Assembly: GCF_025152525.1 (NCBI RefSeq)
Contig: NZ_JALXXL010000007.1
Span: 62,001 to 126,000, forward strand
DNA length: 64,000 nucleotides
Reading direction: 5' to 3'
Source: Corynebacterium sp. p3-SID1056
Lineage (GTDB): Bacteria; Actinomycetota; Actinomycetes; Mycobacteriales; Mycobacteriaceae
Both the position numbers and the translations under genes were made by a program. Positions within the stretch are counted from its first letter, which is position 1, and each line of letters opens with the position of its first letter. This document shows, piece after piece, positions 1-8,985 of the stretch. The notes under the pieces are model-generated. The model was given only the letters and a program-made list of their open reading frames with translations, ran no database searches and was not told the origin of the DNA.

Positions 1-635
1 TCGGCGAGTTCGCGTGGGGCGCGCGCATGCAGGGCGGAAAGCCCGGCGGCGGCCTCGCGCATCGTGCGGCCAACGAGGATGTCGTTGAGTAGGTCGCGCA
101 GCACGGGGACGTGGGCGTCCGCGAGCGGGCTGCGCAGCTCCACATTGCGCTGGTCCACGCGGCCGGAGTCGGTGATGACCACGAGGAGCAGGCGCGTCGG
201 CGTCAGCGCCACGACCTCGCAGTGTTTGACCCGGGAGATTTCCAGGTTGGGCAGCTGCACGACGGCGGCTTGGTTAGTCAGCTGCGCGAGCAGTTGCACG
301 CTGCGGCGCAGCACGTCTTCGAGGTCGACGCCGTGCTCGAGAAAGTCGAGGATGGCGTGGCGCTCGGCCACCGACAGCGGTTTGACGTCGTCGTGGAGGG
401 CGTCGACAAACGCACGATAGCCGGCCTCCGTGGGGATGCGACCCGAGGAGGTGTGGGTCTGGCTAATGTAGCCCTGTTGCTCCAGCACGCTCATGTCGTT
501 GCGGATGGTCGCCGAGCTCACGCCCAGCTTGTGGCGCTCGACCAGCGCCTTAGATCCGACAGGTTCTTGCTGCGCGATGTAGTCGGCAACGATTGCGCGC
601 AGCACCGCGCGGCGGCGGTCATCAGCAGCACTCAT
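1..635 (-). CDS. hrcA: Heat-inducible transcription repressor HrcA (partial, C-terminus beyond window)
   Basis: HrcA represses chaperone genes (groES/groEL type) by binding CIRCE operators. About 211 N-terminal residues are visible. They start [16 protein letters not shown] and contain the winged-helix stretch with [20 protein letters not shown] and a following LEQQGYI, as is typical of the family. The ATG at 635 follows a GAGGGAG ribosome-binding site. The gene lies 31 bp downstream of hemW on the same strand, the usual actinobacterial pairing; dnaJ would be expected beyond the window edge. A CIRCE-like repeat overlaps the start codon, suggesting autoregulation. Confidence 0.93.
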   Translation of the reverse strand, partial: MSAADDRRRAVLRAIVADYIAQQEPVGSKALVERHKLGVSSATIRNDMSVLEQQGYISQTHTSSGRIPTEAGYRAFVDALHDDVKPLSVAERHAILDFLEHGVDLEDVLRRSVQLLAQLTNQAAVVQLPNLEISRVKHCEVVALTPTRLLLVVITDSGRVDQRNVELRSPLADAHVPVLRDLLNDILVGRTMREAAAGLSALHARAPRELA

Positions 636-661
636 TAGCACTCCCTCTCATCGACTGCCAG
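635..661. promoter_or_regulatory. CIRCE-like operator at the hrcA start
   Basis: The plus strand reads TTAGCACTC, nine bases, then GACTGCCAG. The consensus CIRCE is TTAGCACTC-N9-GAGTGCTAA, so the left half is perfect, the spacer is exactly nine, and the right half matches 6 of 9. The perfect half includes the first base of the hrcA start codon. HrcA binding here would block hrcA expression (inference). Confidence 0.65.
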
Positions 662-666
662 CTATC

Positions 667-1809
667 CTACTCGGCGGCCAAAATATCGGTGACGATGCCG
701 TCGGCAAGCAGCCTGCCCGCATCCGTGACCGCAATGCGCTCGCCGGAAGTCAGCAGCCCGCCGCGTACATGCTTTTCGACGACCCCCCGCGCCCCACCGC
801 CGACCCAACCGGCAGGAATCCCCTCTTTGAGCCGTAGCCCGAGCATCACCTGCTCGTCGTGGTGCTGGGTGTCGTTGAGCGTTTCCGAAAAATCCACCGG
901 CAGCTCGCCGGCGCGTAGCAGTGCGGCGTAGCGCTCGGGCCGCTTGACGTTGGCGAAGCGCTCACGCCCGATATAGGAGTGCGCGCCCGGCCCCGCGCCC
1001 CACCACTGCCCGCCGCGCCAGTAGAGCAGGTTGTGGCGGCACTCCCCGCCCGGCTTTGCCCAGTTCGACACCTCATACCAGTCGAAACCGGCGTGCTCGA
1101 GCACCAGGGCGATGAGTTCGTAACGGCGGGCGTAGACCTCCTCTTCGGGTGCCGGCAGCTCGCCGCGGCGGACTTTGCGCGCCATCGCCGTGCCGTCCTC
1201 CACGATCAGCGAGTAGGCGGAGACGTGGTCCACGTCAGCAGACAGGATAGCGTCGAGGGTTTTACGCACGTCATCGTCGGTTTCCGTCGGCGTGCCGTAG
1301 ATCATGTCCAGGTTCACGTGCGCGAAGCCTGCGGCACGCGCCTCTTTCGCCGCCGCGACGGCGCGGCCCGGGGTGTGCGCCCGGTCAAGCACCTTGAGCA
1401 CCGGCGCGGACGCCGACTGCATGCCCAAAGACACACGCGTAAAGCCCGCGTCCACCAGGCCCGCGAAATATTCGGGGCTCGTGGACTCCGGGTTCGACTC
1501 CGTGGTCACCTCGGCACCGCCCGCGAGCCCGAAGGTGGCGCGCACCGCGTCCAGCACGCGAGCCAGCCCCGCCGCGCCGAGCAGGGACGGCGTGCCGCCG
1601 CCGATAAACACCGTGTGCGCACCGCGCGCGGCGACCCGCGCCGCGGCGAGTTCAAGCTCGAGCTCCAACGCGTCAAGGTATTCCGCATGGGAGGACTCCA
1701 CCTCGTTAGGCGTATAGGTGTTGAAGTCGCAGTAGCCGCAGCGGGTCGCACAGAAGGGGACGTGAATGTAGACACCGAAGGTGTCTCGACCTGTCTCGGA
1801 TTCAGCCAT
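667..1809 (-). CDS. hemW: Radical SAM protein HemW (coproporphyrinogen III oxidase-like)
   Basis: This 380-residue cytoplasmic protein has the radical SAM cluster motif CATRCGYC near residue 20, the CX3CX2C spacing typical of HemW/HemN-like enzymes. A GGGTPS motif (SAM binding) follows near residue 70. HemW family members act in heme trafficking rather than as true oxygen-independent coproporphyrinogen oxidases, and the length fits HemW rather than the longer HemN. It sits directly upstream of hrcA and 9 bp after a hypothetical gene, so these three are probably cotranscribed. Confidence 0.92.
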   Translation of the reverse strand: MAESETGRDTFGVYIHVPFCATRCGYCDFNTYTPNEVESSHAEYLDALELELELAAARVAARGAHTVFIGGGTPSLLGAAGLARVLDAVRATFGLAGGAEVTTESNPESTSPEYFAGLVDAGFTRVSLGMQSASAPVLKVLDRAHTPGRAVAAAKEARAAGFAHVNLDMIYGTPTETDDDVRKTLDAILSADVDHVSAYSLIVEDGTAMARKVRRGELPAPEEEVYARRYELIALVLEHAGFDWYEVSNWAKPGGECRHNLLYWRGGQWWGAGPGAHSYIGRERFANVKRPERYAALLRAGELPVDFSETLNDTQHHDEQVMLGLRLKEGIPAGWVGGGARGVVEKHVRGGLLTSGERIAVTDAGRLLADGIVTDILAAE

Positions 1810-1818
1810 GCGGCTAGT

Positions 1819-2487
1819 CTAGGCGCCGCGGCGCGAACGCTTCGCGGCCACCTTTTCCACGATCCGGTTGATGCGGGCGCGCTCTTCCAAAAACTCCGGC
1901 GGGTTCGTCCCGCGCATGGTGCGCGCGAACGCCGGGTGGTCTACGCACACGGTCTCGACCCACCCGTCGACAACGGCCTCGACGAGCTCCGAGACGGTGG
2001 CGAACAGGTGCGGCAGACTCACCGCGCCGAGTTCACGGGCGACCATGTCGGTCTGTTCCAGGGTGTAAGAGACGATCTCGGTGAGGTGCTGCACCGTTAA
2101 GTCGGTGCGGCCGGTCAGCGCGTCTTCCATCGTCTGCACGGAGAAGGGGGCGGCGAGTGGGAAGAGATCGCTTAAGCCGGCGGCGTCGAGAAGCTCGGGC
2201 TCCGGCACCTTTTCCTCGGGGCAGGCAGAGGCCGAGAGCACGCCCGCGCGCATCCCCGAAGTCAGTGCCTGGCGCAACCCGATCAGCTCGCCGACGACCC
2301 GGCGCGCGTCTACGCGAGCGTCATCGGCGATCTCGACGAACTCGGCGAGGCAGTCGTCGGTGAGCTCGCCGTCGTAGTCCGCAACAGCTTCGGCGATGTG
2401 CTCGATGTATTCGGCAACCTCATCGCCGATGTTGTAAATCTCCTGCGTGAGCTCACGGTGCCGCAGCATGGCCGCTGTCTTGCGCAC
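1819..2487 (-). CDS. Hypothetical protein upstream of hemW
   Basis: A 222-residue acidic, mostly helical protein beginning with GTG (MRKTAAMLRHRELTQEI); a GAAGGGGG ribosome-binding site lies about seven bases upstream. No membrane segment, signal peptide or catalytic motif is visible. The C-terminus is basic (AAKRSRRGA). It is tightly coupled to hemW. I do not recognise the family; it may be a genus-restricted protein. Confidence 0.75.
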   Translation of the reverse strand: MRKTAAMLRHRELTQEIYNIGDEVAEYIEHIAEAVADYDGELTDDCLAEFVEIADDARVDARRVVGELIGLRQALTSGMRAGVLSASACPEEKVPEPELLDAAGLSDLFPLAAPFSVQTMEDALTGRTDLTVQHLTEIVSYTLEQTDMVARELGAVSLPHLFATVSELVEAVVDGWVETVCVDHPAFARTMRGTNPPEFLEERARINRIVEKVAAKRSRRGA

Positions 2488-2558
2488 GGATAAGCCCCCT
2501 TCGGTTCGCTTGGACTACAACTAAAGATTTGCTGGGAGCCATGCTAAGCCACAGCGGT

Positions 2559-2580
2559 GGCGCGCCGTGGACGGCGCGCC
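2559..2580 (-). terminator. Perfect hairpin after fadD
   Basis: Nine-base arms GGCGCGCCG and CGGCGCGCC flank TGGA immediately after the fadD stop codon. No T-run follows, so it may act as a transcript-end stabiliser or Rho-type site rather than a classical intrinsic terminator. Confidence 0.35.
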
Positions 2581-2581
2581 G

Positions 2582-4420
2582 CTACCGCTCGTAGAGCTTG
2601 TCGATGTCCTCACTGAAGCGCTCGAAGACGACGTTGCGCTTGACCTTCATCGTCGGCGTCATCTCGTTGTCCTTCTCAGACAGGTCGCGGTCCAAGATGC
2701 GGAACTTCTTGATCGCCTCGGCATGCGAGACGGTGGCGTTGGCCATGTTGATCGCGTCCTGGACCTCCGCGCGCAGGCTCGCGTCCAGAGCGAGCTCGGC
2801 CAGCTTGCGGTGCTCGGGGATGTTGCGGTCCGCCTTCCAGCGGGCCAGCTCGTCCTCGTCGAGCGTGACGAGCACGCCGATGAACGGCTTGCCGTCGCCG
2901 ACGATCAACGCATTCGAAATCAGCGGGTCCTGGCGGATGATCTCCTCCATCGGACCTGGCGAGACGTTCTTGCCGCCGGCAGTGACAATAAGGTCCTTCT
3001 TGCGGCCAGTGATGCGTACGAAGCCCTCGTCGTCCACCTCGCCGAGGTCGCCGGTGTTGAACCAGCCCTCGTCGAAGGCTTCTGCGGTGGCCTCCGGGTT
3101 GTTCCAATACTGCTTGAACACGCCTGGGCCGGCGAATTCGATCTCGCCGTCGTCGTTGATGCGCACCGAGTAGCCGTTGACCGGCGGGCCAACCGTGCCG
3201 ATCTTCTGGCCAACCTTGTTGTTCACGCACGCCGCCGCACACGTCTCAGTCAGGCCATACCCCTCGAACACGGGCACGCCCATGCCGCGGAAGAAGTGCG
3301 ATAGGTCCGCGCTCATCGCCGACCCGCCCGTGATGCCGTAGGTCACGGCACCACCCATGGCGTCTTTGAGCTTGGAGTACACAAGCTTCTCAAACACCTT
3401 GCGCTTCGCCTTCTGCACGCGGTTCGGTCCCTCGGACGTTTCCATCGCCTTGGAGTACTCGATCGCGGCGCGCTCTGCCTCGAGGAAGACGCGCTTGCCC
3501 ACCGCGGAGCCGTCGGCGGCCTTGTTGTAGGCGGCGTTGCGCACCTTTTCAAACACGCGCGGCACGCCGAGCACCATGTTGGGTCGCGCGCGCTGCAGCT
3601 CCACGGTCAAGGTGGAGGTGTCGGACCAGTGCGACTGGGTCGCGCCCGCCATCGCGAGTGCGAGGGAGACGGCACGCTGCAGCACGTGCGCCAGCGGCAA
3701 AAACGTCACCACTCGCTTGCCGGGCACGGCAACCTCTCCGATCTCGTTGAAGATCAGCGCGCGGGTTTGGTGGATCCAGTTGCCGTGGGTCAGCTCCACG
3801 CCTTTGGGTCGGCCAGTCGTGCCCGAGGTGTAGACGATGGAGCCGATGTGGTCGTGGGTGATGGCGGCCACGCGGGCGTCGATAAGCGACTGCTCCACGT
3901 CGCGGCCCTCGAACTTCAGGGTTTCCACGCCGGAGGCATTGAATTCGTAGATCTTCTGCAGTTTGGACGTCGACCCAGCGAGCCGGGGCGTGCCGTCGTC
4001 TTGCAGCAGGAAGGAGCTGATGAGCTGCGTGTGGTCGCGCGTTTCGGTCAGCGCCAGCTTCGCGCCCGAGTCTTCCAGGATCCACTGGATCTGCGACATT
4101 GAACTCGAGGGGTAAATCGGCACGGAGATCGCGCCCGCCGCCCAGATGGCGAAATCCATCAGCGACCACTCGTAGCGCGTCGCCGACAAAATTGCCACGC
4201 GGTCGCCCGACTCCACACCCGCGGCGACCAGGCCTTTCGCCGCCTCGTAGACTTCCTCGAGGAATTCTCCGGCTGTCACGTTGACCCAGTCGTAGTTGCG
4301 CGGTCGCGAAAACAGCACAATGTGCGGCTGCGTTTCGCACAGCGCAATGAGCTGACTGAGGCAATTCTCCTCCGGCGGCACCGTGAAACCAAGGTCCGTT
4401 GTGTAAGCATTCTGCGACAT
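2582..4420 (-). CDS. fadD: Long-chain fatty-acid--CoA ligase (FadD15-like)
   Basis: A 612-residue member of the ANL adenylate-forming family that activates fatty acids to acyl-CoA via an acyl-AMP. The P-loop YTSGTTGRPKGVELTH (near residue 200), the motif GYGLTET and the hinge region TGRKKDLIVTAGGKNVSP are all present. The sequence resembles the FadD15 group seen in actinobacteria. It is divergent from malQ, with a 70-bp spacer. A TAGTGT hexamer eight bases before the ATG could be a -10 box. One copy of the 13-mer repeat lies inside the gene. Confidence 0.92.
   Translation of the reverse strand: MSQNAYTTDLGFTVPPEENCLSQLIALCETQPHIVLFSRPRNYDWVNVTAGEFLEEVYEAAKGLVAAGVESGDRVAILSATRYEWSLMDFAIWAAGAISVPIYPSSSMSQIQWILEDSGAKLALTETRDHTQLISSFLLQDDGTPRLAGSTSKLQKIYEFNASGVETLKFEGRDVEQSLIDARVAAITHDHIGSIVYTSGTTGRPKGVELTHGNWIHQTRALIFNEIGEVAVPGKRVVTFLPLAHVLQRAVSLALAMAGATQSHWSDTSTLTVELQRARPNMVLGVPRVFEKVRNAAYNKAADGSAVGKRVFLEAERAAIEYSKAMETSEGPNRVQKAKRKVFEKLVYSKLKDAMGGAVTYGITGGSAMSADLSHFFRGMGVPVFEGYGLTETCAAACVNNKVGQKIGTVGPPVNGYSVRINDDGEIEFAGPGVFKQYWNNPEATAEAFDEGWFNTGDLGEVDDEGFVRITGRKKDLIVTAGGKNVSPGPMEEIIRQDPLISNALIVGDGKPFIGVLVTLDEDELARWKADRNIPEHRKLAELALDASLRAEVQDAINMANATVSHAEAIKKFRILDRDLSEKDNEMTPTMKVKRNVVFERFSEDIDKLYER
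3875..3887 (+). repeat. 13-mer motif GGCGTCGATAAGC, copy 1
   Basis: Exact copy inside fadD; on the coding strand it encodes LIDA. It is one of nine exact copies in the window (see findings). Confidence 0.8.
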
Positions 4421-4490
4421 AAACCCTCACACTACCGCCTGAAGCCCCACCTGGCCCCGGTCACGCGCGTTTGGCACAATATTGACTGTG

Positions 4491-6644
4491 ATGAACGAGG
4501 ATCTCTTGCTGTCTCTGGCCCAGTCCTACGGCTTCGGCACCGCCTACCGAGCCTCCGACGGGCAGCTGACCACCCCGCCCGCCCAGTCCTTCCTCAAACT
4601 GCTGCGCGCCATCGACGTTGACGTGCCCGACTCCCCCACCGACGAGACGCTCCGCGCGCTTATCGACGCCCGCGCGACCGAACTCGCCACCCGCCCGCTA
4701 CCGCCCACCGTGGTGGCTACCGCCGGCGAAGAGCAGCACTTCAACGTGCACGTGCACGACGGCCACTACGCGCACTGCTGGATCCGCCTCGAGGACGGCT
4801 CCTCGCGGGACGCCTACCAGGACGAGAACTGGACGCCGCCGACCACCGCCGCCGACGGCACCGTGTGGGGCGAGGCCACCTTCCACGTCCCTGGCGACCT
4901 GCCGGAGGGCTTCCACGAGCTGCACTTAGAATCCGACGACCTGCACGAGGTCTCGACGCTTATCGTCGTGCCCGCGCGCCTGCAGTCGAATGAGGCACTG
5001 GTCCAGCGACCCGCCTACGGCGTGATGGCGCAGCTGTACTCGGTGCGCTCGACCCAGTCCTGGGGCATCGGCGACTTTGAGGACCTCGCGCGCCTGGCCG
5101 AGACCGTCGCCGCCGAGGGCGCCGACTACCTGTTGATCAACCCGGTGCACGCCGCGCAGCCAGTGCCGCCAGTGGAGGACTCGCCGTACCTGCCGGCGTC
5201 GCGCCGCTTCGTCAACCCCATCTACATCTCGGTCGAGGCGGTGCCCGAGTACCTGCACCTGGACGCGGGCACGCGCGCCGACGTCGACGAACTTGCCGCG
5301 CCGCTGAAGGCGATGAACCGCACCGCCGCCCCGCTCGAGCGCGATGCCGTCTTCGGCACCAAACTCGCCGTGCTGCGCGAGCTGTTCTTCCTGTCCCAGC
5401 AGGATGAGGGCCGCGCCCACGATTTCGAGCTCTACACCCTCGACGAGGGCGAGGGGCTGCGCGAGTTCGCGCAGTGGTGCGCTTCGCGCGCCGCCGACCT
5501 CGAGCGCGGCCAGCACGCCGTCGCCGCCGAGACGGACGAAGAGACGGTGCGTTTTTACATGTGGCTGCAGTTCATCGCCGACGAGCAGCGCCGCGTCGCC
5601 CAGGACCGCGCACTCGCCGCGGGGATGCGCATCGGGATCATGACCGACCTCGCGGTGGGCATCCACCCCGACGGCGCCGACGCGCACACGCTCGCCGACG
5701 TGCTCGTCCAGGACGCCTCCGTGGGTGCCCCGCCGGACCAGTACTCCCAGCAGGGCCAGGACTGGTCGCAGCCGCCGTGGAACCCGGAGGCGCTCGCTCG
5801 CGTTGGCTACGGGCCGTGGCGCGACCTGTTGCGCACCGTGCTGCGCCACTCGGGCGGCATCCGCGTCGACCACATCCTCGGCCTGTTCCGCCTGTTCTGG
5901 CTGCCGCGCGAGGACACCCCCGCCGACGGGCTGTACATGAACTACGACTTCCGCGCGATGGTGGGCATCTTGCTGTTGGAGGCGCAGCGCGCAGGCGCGG
6001 TTGTCGTCGGCGAGGACCTCGGCACCTTCGAGCCGTGGGTCCAAGACGTGCTGCGCGACACCGGCATTTTCGGTACCACCGTGCTCTGGTTCGAGTCCAT
6101 CCCGCCGGCCGGCGACCCGCGGCCCGCGGACCAGTATCGCCACCTGGCGCTCTCGGCAGTTGGCACGCACGACCTGCCGCCGACGGCCGGCTACCTCGAA
6201 GGGGCGCACAACGAGCTGCGCTCCAAGCTCGGCCTGGTCAGCGAGTCGCTCGCCGAGCTCAACGCGAACGACGGCGTGTGGATCGGGCGCGTGCTCAACC
6301 AGGCTCGCGCCGAGGGTGCGTTCGCGGGCACCGCGTTCGCGGAGACGGATTTTAGCCAATTCGACCTCGGCGAGTTCGACGCTGCGGGCTCACTCGATGA
6401 CCTGTTGGTGGGGCTGACGCGCTTCATCGCGTCGACCCCGTCGGCGATGACGGTGACGAATCTGGTGGACATGGTCGGCGATCGCCGCATCCAAAACCAG
6501 CCCGGCACCAACTCGGAGCAGTACTCCAACTGGTGCATCCCGCTCACCGACGCGAGCGGTGCCCCCGTGCTCATCGATGACTTGCGCGACAATCCCCTCT
6601 TCCACCGCGTCGCCGAGGCGTCGCGCCGCACGCACTCGGCGTAA
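4491..6644 (+). CDS. malQ: 4-alpha-glucanotransferase (amylomaltase)
   Basis: MalQ disproportionates maltodextrins by moving 4-alpha-glucan chains to glucose or maltose in the cytoplasm (GH77). The 717-residue length suits the long actinobacterial form with an N-terminal extension domain. GH77 signatures are visible: SPYLPASRRFVNP, GIRVDHILGLFR with the nucleophile Asp, GEDLGT with the acid/base Glu, and GTHDLPP. The start could be ATG 4491, GTG 4488 or TTG 4482; I chose ATG. CACAAT at 4475-4480 is a possible -10 box. Trehalose and maltose genes lie about 8 kb downstream. Confidence 0.92.
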   Translation: MNEDLLLSLAQSYGFGTAYRASDGQLTTPPAQSFLKLLRAIDVDVPDSPTDETLRALIDARATELATRPLPPTVVATAGEEQHFNVHVHDGHYAHCWIRLEDGSSRDAYQDENWTPPTTAADGTVWGEATFHVPGDLPEGFHELHLESDDLHEVSTLIVVPARLQSNEALVQRPAYGVMAQLYSVRSTQSWGIGDFEDLARLAETVAAEGADYLLINPVHAAQPVPPVEDSPYLPASRRFVNPIYISVEAVPEYLHLDAGTRADVDELAAPLKAMNRTAAPLERDAVFGTKLAVLRELFFLSQQDEGRAHDFELYTLDEGEGLREFAQWCASRAADLERGQHAVAAETDEETVRFYMWLQFIADEQRRVAQDRALAAGMRIGIMTDLAVGIHPDGADAHTLADVLVQDASVGAPPDQYSQQGQDWSQPPWNPEALARVGYGPWRDLLRTVLRHSGGIRVDHILGLFRLFWLPREDTPADGLYMNYDFRAMVGILLLEAQRAGAVVVGEDLGTFEPWVQDVLRDTGIFGTTVLWFESIPPAGDPRPADQYRHLALSAVGTHDLPPTAGYLEGAHNELRSKLGLVSESLAELNANDGVWIGRVLNQARAEGAFAGTAFAETDFSQFDLGEFDAAGSLDDLLVGLTRFIASTPSAMTVTNLVDMVGDRRIQNQPGTNSEQYSNWCIPLTDASGAPVLIDDLRDNPLFHRVAEASRRTHSA
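4658..4670 (-). repeat. 13-mer motif, copy 2 (reverse orientation)
   Basis: Reads GCTTATCGACGCC on the plus strand inside malQ, encoding LIDA. Confidence 0.8.
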
Positions 6645-6650
6645 AAGGGC

Positions 6651-6794
6651 CTAGAAGAGGCCGCCGAGCAGCGCGGCGACGACGATGAGCGCGAGCATGA
6701 CGTAGAGCGCCTGCGTCACGCGCGACTGCGGGTACTTGCGCTGCGGCTTCGGCAGCCGCTGATCTTGCTTACGCAGTTCTTCCGGGTTTGCCAT
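6651..6794 (-). CDS. Small membrane protein, 47 residues
   Basis: Starts MANPEELRKQDQRLPKPQRK, a charged, proline-rich N-terminus, then one strongly hydrophobic segment, ALYVMLALIVVAALLGGLF, which ends the protein. This looks like a C-terminal membrane anchor. It begins five bases after the stop of another small membrane-protein gene and ends six bases from the convergent malQ stop. Function unknown. An upstream in-frame ATG at 6872 exists but lies inside the neighbouring gene. Confidence 0.65.
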   Translation of the reverse strand: MANPEELRKQDQRLPKPQRKYPQSRVTQALYVMLALIVVAALLGGLF

Positions 6795-6799
6795 GGCGC

Positions 6800-6970
6800 T
6801 TAGTCTACTTCCCGCGCCTGCTTCGTCGGCAACTGACGCTCGCGGGCGCGGTTGCGCAGATACGCCAACCAATCAGCAACCCGCAGCATCGCCCACGCCG
6901 CCACGGACGCCAACGGCACGGCGACGGCGAGTACGATTGGCAGCTGCAGCCAGGGGCTTAATCCAAACAA
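6800..6970 (-). CDS. Small membrane protein, 56 residues, TTG start
   Basis: An open frame starting TTG (LFGLSPWLQLPIVLAVAVPL) four bases after the M3 peptidase stop codon. GGAG, ten bases upstream, is a plausible ribosome-binding site inside the peptidase end. One membrane helix near residues 8-30 is followed by a basic, helical cytoplasmic tail (RNRARERQLPTKQAREVD). The three-gene arrangement peptidase, 56-residue and 47-residue proteins looks like one operon. Function unknown. Confidence 0.6.
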   Translation of the reverse strand: MFGLSPWLQLPIVLAVAVPLASVAAWAMLRVADWLAYLRNRARERQLPTKQAREVD

Positions 6971-6974
6971 GGTG

Positions 6975-8954
6975 TTAGAGCTCCGTCCCTTCGAGCCCGC
7001 GCCGCACGAGCAGCGGGCGCGTGTCCTTGTCCCGTCCGCGGAAGGCGCGGTAGGCCGCTTGGAAGTCTCGCGCGGCCCCGCGCGAGAGGATCGTCTCGCG
7101 GAACTTCTCGCCAGTTTCGCGGTTGATGCCCTCTTCCCGGATCAGCTCGAAGCCGTCAGCATCGAGCGCCTCAGCCCACAGGTAGGAGTAGTAGCCCGCA
7201 GAGTAGCCGCCGGCGAAAATGTGATTGAACCACGTGGAGCGGTACCGCGGCGTGAGCCCCGGCACGTCGAGGTGGTAGCGGCGCAGCACATCCTCCTCGA
7301 AGGCCTCGATGTCCTGCGGCGGTGTATCGCGCAGCGAGTGCCATTCCAGGTCGATCGCGGCCGCCGCCAGGTACTCGGCGGTGGCGAAGCCCTGGCCGAA
7401 GGTGCGCGAGGCGCGCACGGCGGCCAGCAGCTCGTCGGGAAGCGGTGCGCCGGTGTCGACGTGGCGGGCGTAGTGGCGCACGATCTCGGGCGCGAACGCG
7501 TAGTTCTCGTTGATCTGCGAGGGGAATTCGACCCAGTCGCGCGGCACGTTGGTGCCGGAAAGCGACGGGTAGCGCACGTGAGACAGCAGGCCGTGGAGGG
7601 CGTGACCAAACTCGTGGAAGACGGTGGTGACCTCGTCGATGGTGAGCAGTTCGCTGTTGACGCTCATCACGTTGACCACCACCGGTTTCGTTCCGGCCAA
7701 AAGTGACTGGTCCACGAAGCTGCTCATCCACGCGCCGCCGCGCTTGCTCTCGCGGGCGGAGTAGTCGGTCAGCAGCAGGCCGAGCCCGGTGCCGTCGTGG
7801 TCTGTGACCTCCCACACCTGCACGTCGTCGCGGTAGCCGCGCAGGTCCTCGCGGCGCTTGACGGTGATGCCGTAGAGCAGGTTCGCCGCGTAGAACACGC
7901 CGTCTTCGAGGACCTGCCACAGCGGGAAGTATTTGCGCAGCTCCGCCTCGTCGACGTCGAGTTCCTCGGCCCTGCGCTGCGCGGACCAGTACGGCCAGTC
8001 CGCACCGTCGAGGCCGTCTGCGTCGAGGTCCACGCCGCGCGAGACGGCAAGCTCGCCGTCGAGTTTGCGCTCGGCCGCCGCGTTTGCCGCCGCGGCCGGC
8101 GCGAGGTCGGCGATGAGCGCCCGCGCCGCGTCCGCGTTGCCTGCGGTTTCCTCCGCGATGACGTAGTCGGCGTGTGTGGCAAAGCCGAGCAGTTTCGCGC
8201 GCTCCTGGCGCAGCGCGACCGCCTCGCGCACGATCGGGGCGTTGGATTCGGCACCGCGTGCGAGGGAGGCGTCGAAAAGCGCGCGGCGGGCGGCGGGATC
8301 GGAAAGATCAGCCTGGAGTGACTGGGTCGACGGCAGCTCGATGGGAACGAGGTAGCTGTCGCCGTCGGCAAAGGCGGCGAGCTGATCCTCGCTCACCCCC
8401 GCGAGCTCATCGCGGGTGAAACGGACGGCAAGCTTCTTGGTGTCGGCGAGCAGGTTGCGGCCGAAGTGTTCGGAGAGTTCGGCAAGACGCTCGTTGAGCT
8501 TCCGCAGCCGTGCCTGCCCGGCGGCGTCGAGTTCCGCGCCGCGGCGGGTAAAGCGGCGCAGCAGAAGCTCGTGGAGGCGCTGCGACTCTTCGTCCGCGGG
8601 CGCTTCGACGGCGCGCAGCCGGCGGTAGAGCTCAGCATTTTGGTAGATCTCGTCTGTGTGCGCGGTGAGACGCGGCACGATTGCATCGGCCACGGCGTCG
8701 AACTCGGCGGTGGCGTCGGTGCCCTGCAGGTTAAAAAACCAGGCGAGCACGCGCTCGAGGTCCGCCCCGGCCAGCTCGAAGGCCTCAACGGTGTTTTCCC
8801 ACGTGGGGGTTGCTTCCGCGCAGATCGCGGCGATCTCAGCGTTGTGGCGGGAAATCGCCTCGTCAAACGCTGGTTCGACGTGGTCCAGCTCGATGGCGGC
8901 AAAGTCGGGCAGTTGGTACGGCAGCGTCGACGGCGCAAGTAGTGGATTGGTCAT
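6975..8954 (-). CDS. M3 family metallopeptidase (oligopeptidase / dipeptidyl carboxypeptidase)
   Basis: A cytoplasmic zinc peptidase of about 659 residues that degrades short peptides. The zinc motif HEFGHALHG is present, with the third zinc ligand expected in QINENYAF about 30 residues later. GGYSAGYYSYLWAE near the C-terminus is a typical M3 signature. The start MTNPLLAPSTLPYQLPDF was chosen; an ATG nine bases upstream is the alternative. It is divergent from the carboxylesterase gene with a very short spacer, and two small membrane-protein genes follow. It could be called dcp or prlC-like. Confidence 0.9.
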   Translation of the reverse strand: MTNPLLAPSTLPYQLPDFAAIELDHVEPAFDEAISRHNAEIAAICAEATPTWENTVEAFELAGADLERVLAWFFNLQGTDATAEFDAVADAIVPRLTAHTDEIYQNAELYRRLRAVEAPADEESQRLHELLLRRFTRRGAELDAAGQARLRKLNERLAELSEHFGRNLLADTKKLAVRFTRDELAGVSEDQLAAFADGDSYLVPIELPSTQSLQADLSDPAARRALFDASLARGAESNAPIVREAVALRQERAKLLGFATHADYVIAEETAGNADAARALIADLAPAAAANAAAERKLDGELAVSRGVDLDADGLDGADWPYWSAQRRAEELDVDEAELRKYFPLWQVLEDGVFYAANLLYGITVKRREDLRGYRDDVQVWEVTDHDGTGLGLLLTDYSARESKRGGAWMSSFVDQSLLAGTKPVVVNVMSVNSELLTIDEVTTVFHEFGHALHGLLSHVRYPSLSGTNVPRDWVEFPSQINENYAFAPEIVRHYARHVDTGAPLPDELLAAVRASRTFGQGFATAEYLAAAAIDLEWHSLRDTPPQDIEAFEEDVLRRYHLDVPGLTPRYRSTWFNHIFAGGYSAGYYSYLWAEALDADGFELIREEGINRETGEKFRETILSRGAARDFQAAYRAFRGRDKDTRPLLVRRGLEGTEL

Positions 8955-8985
8955 GGCGGCCATCTTAGGCGGTTAAGATTGCGGC

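Noticed and set aside
4926-6359. 477-codon minus-strand open frame opposite malQ
   Set aside because: Shadow of malQ, which carries all GH77 motifs.
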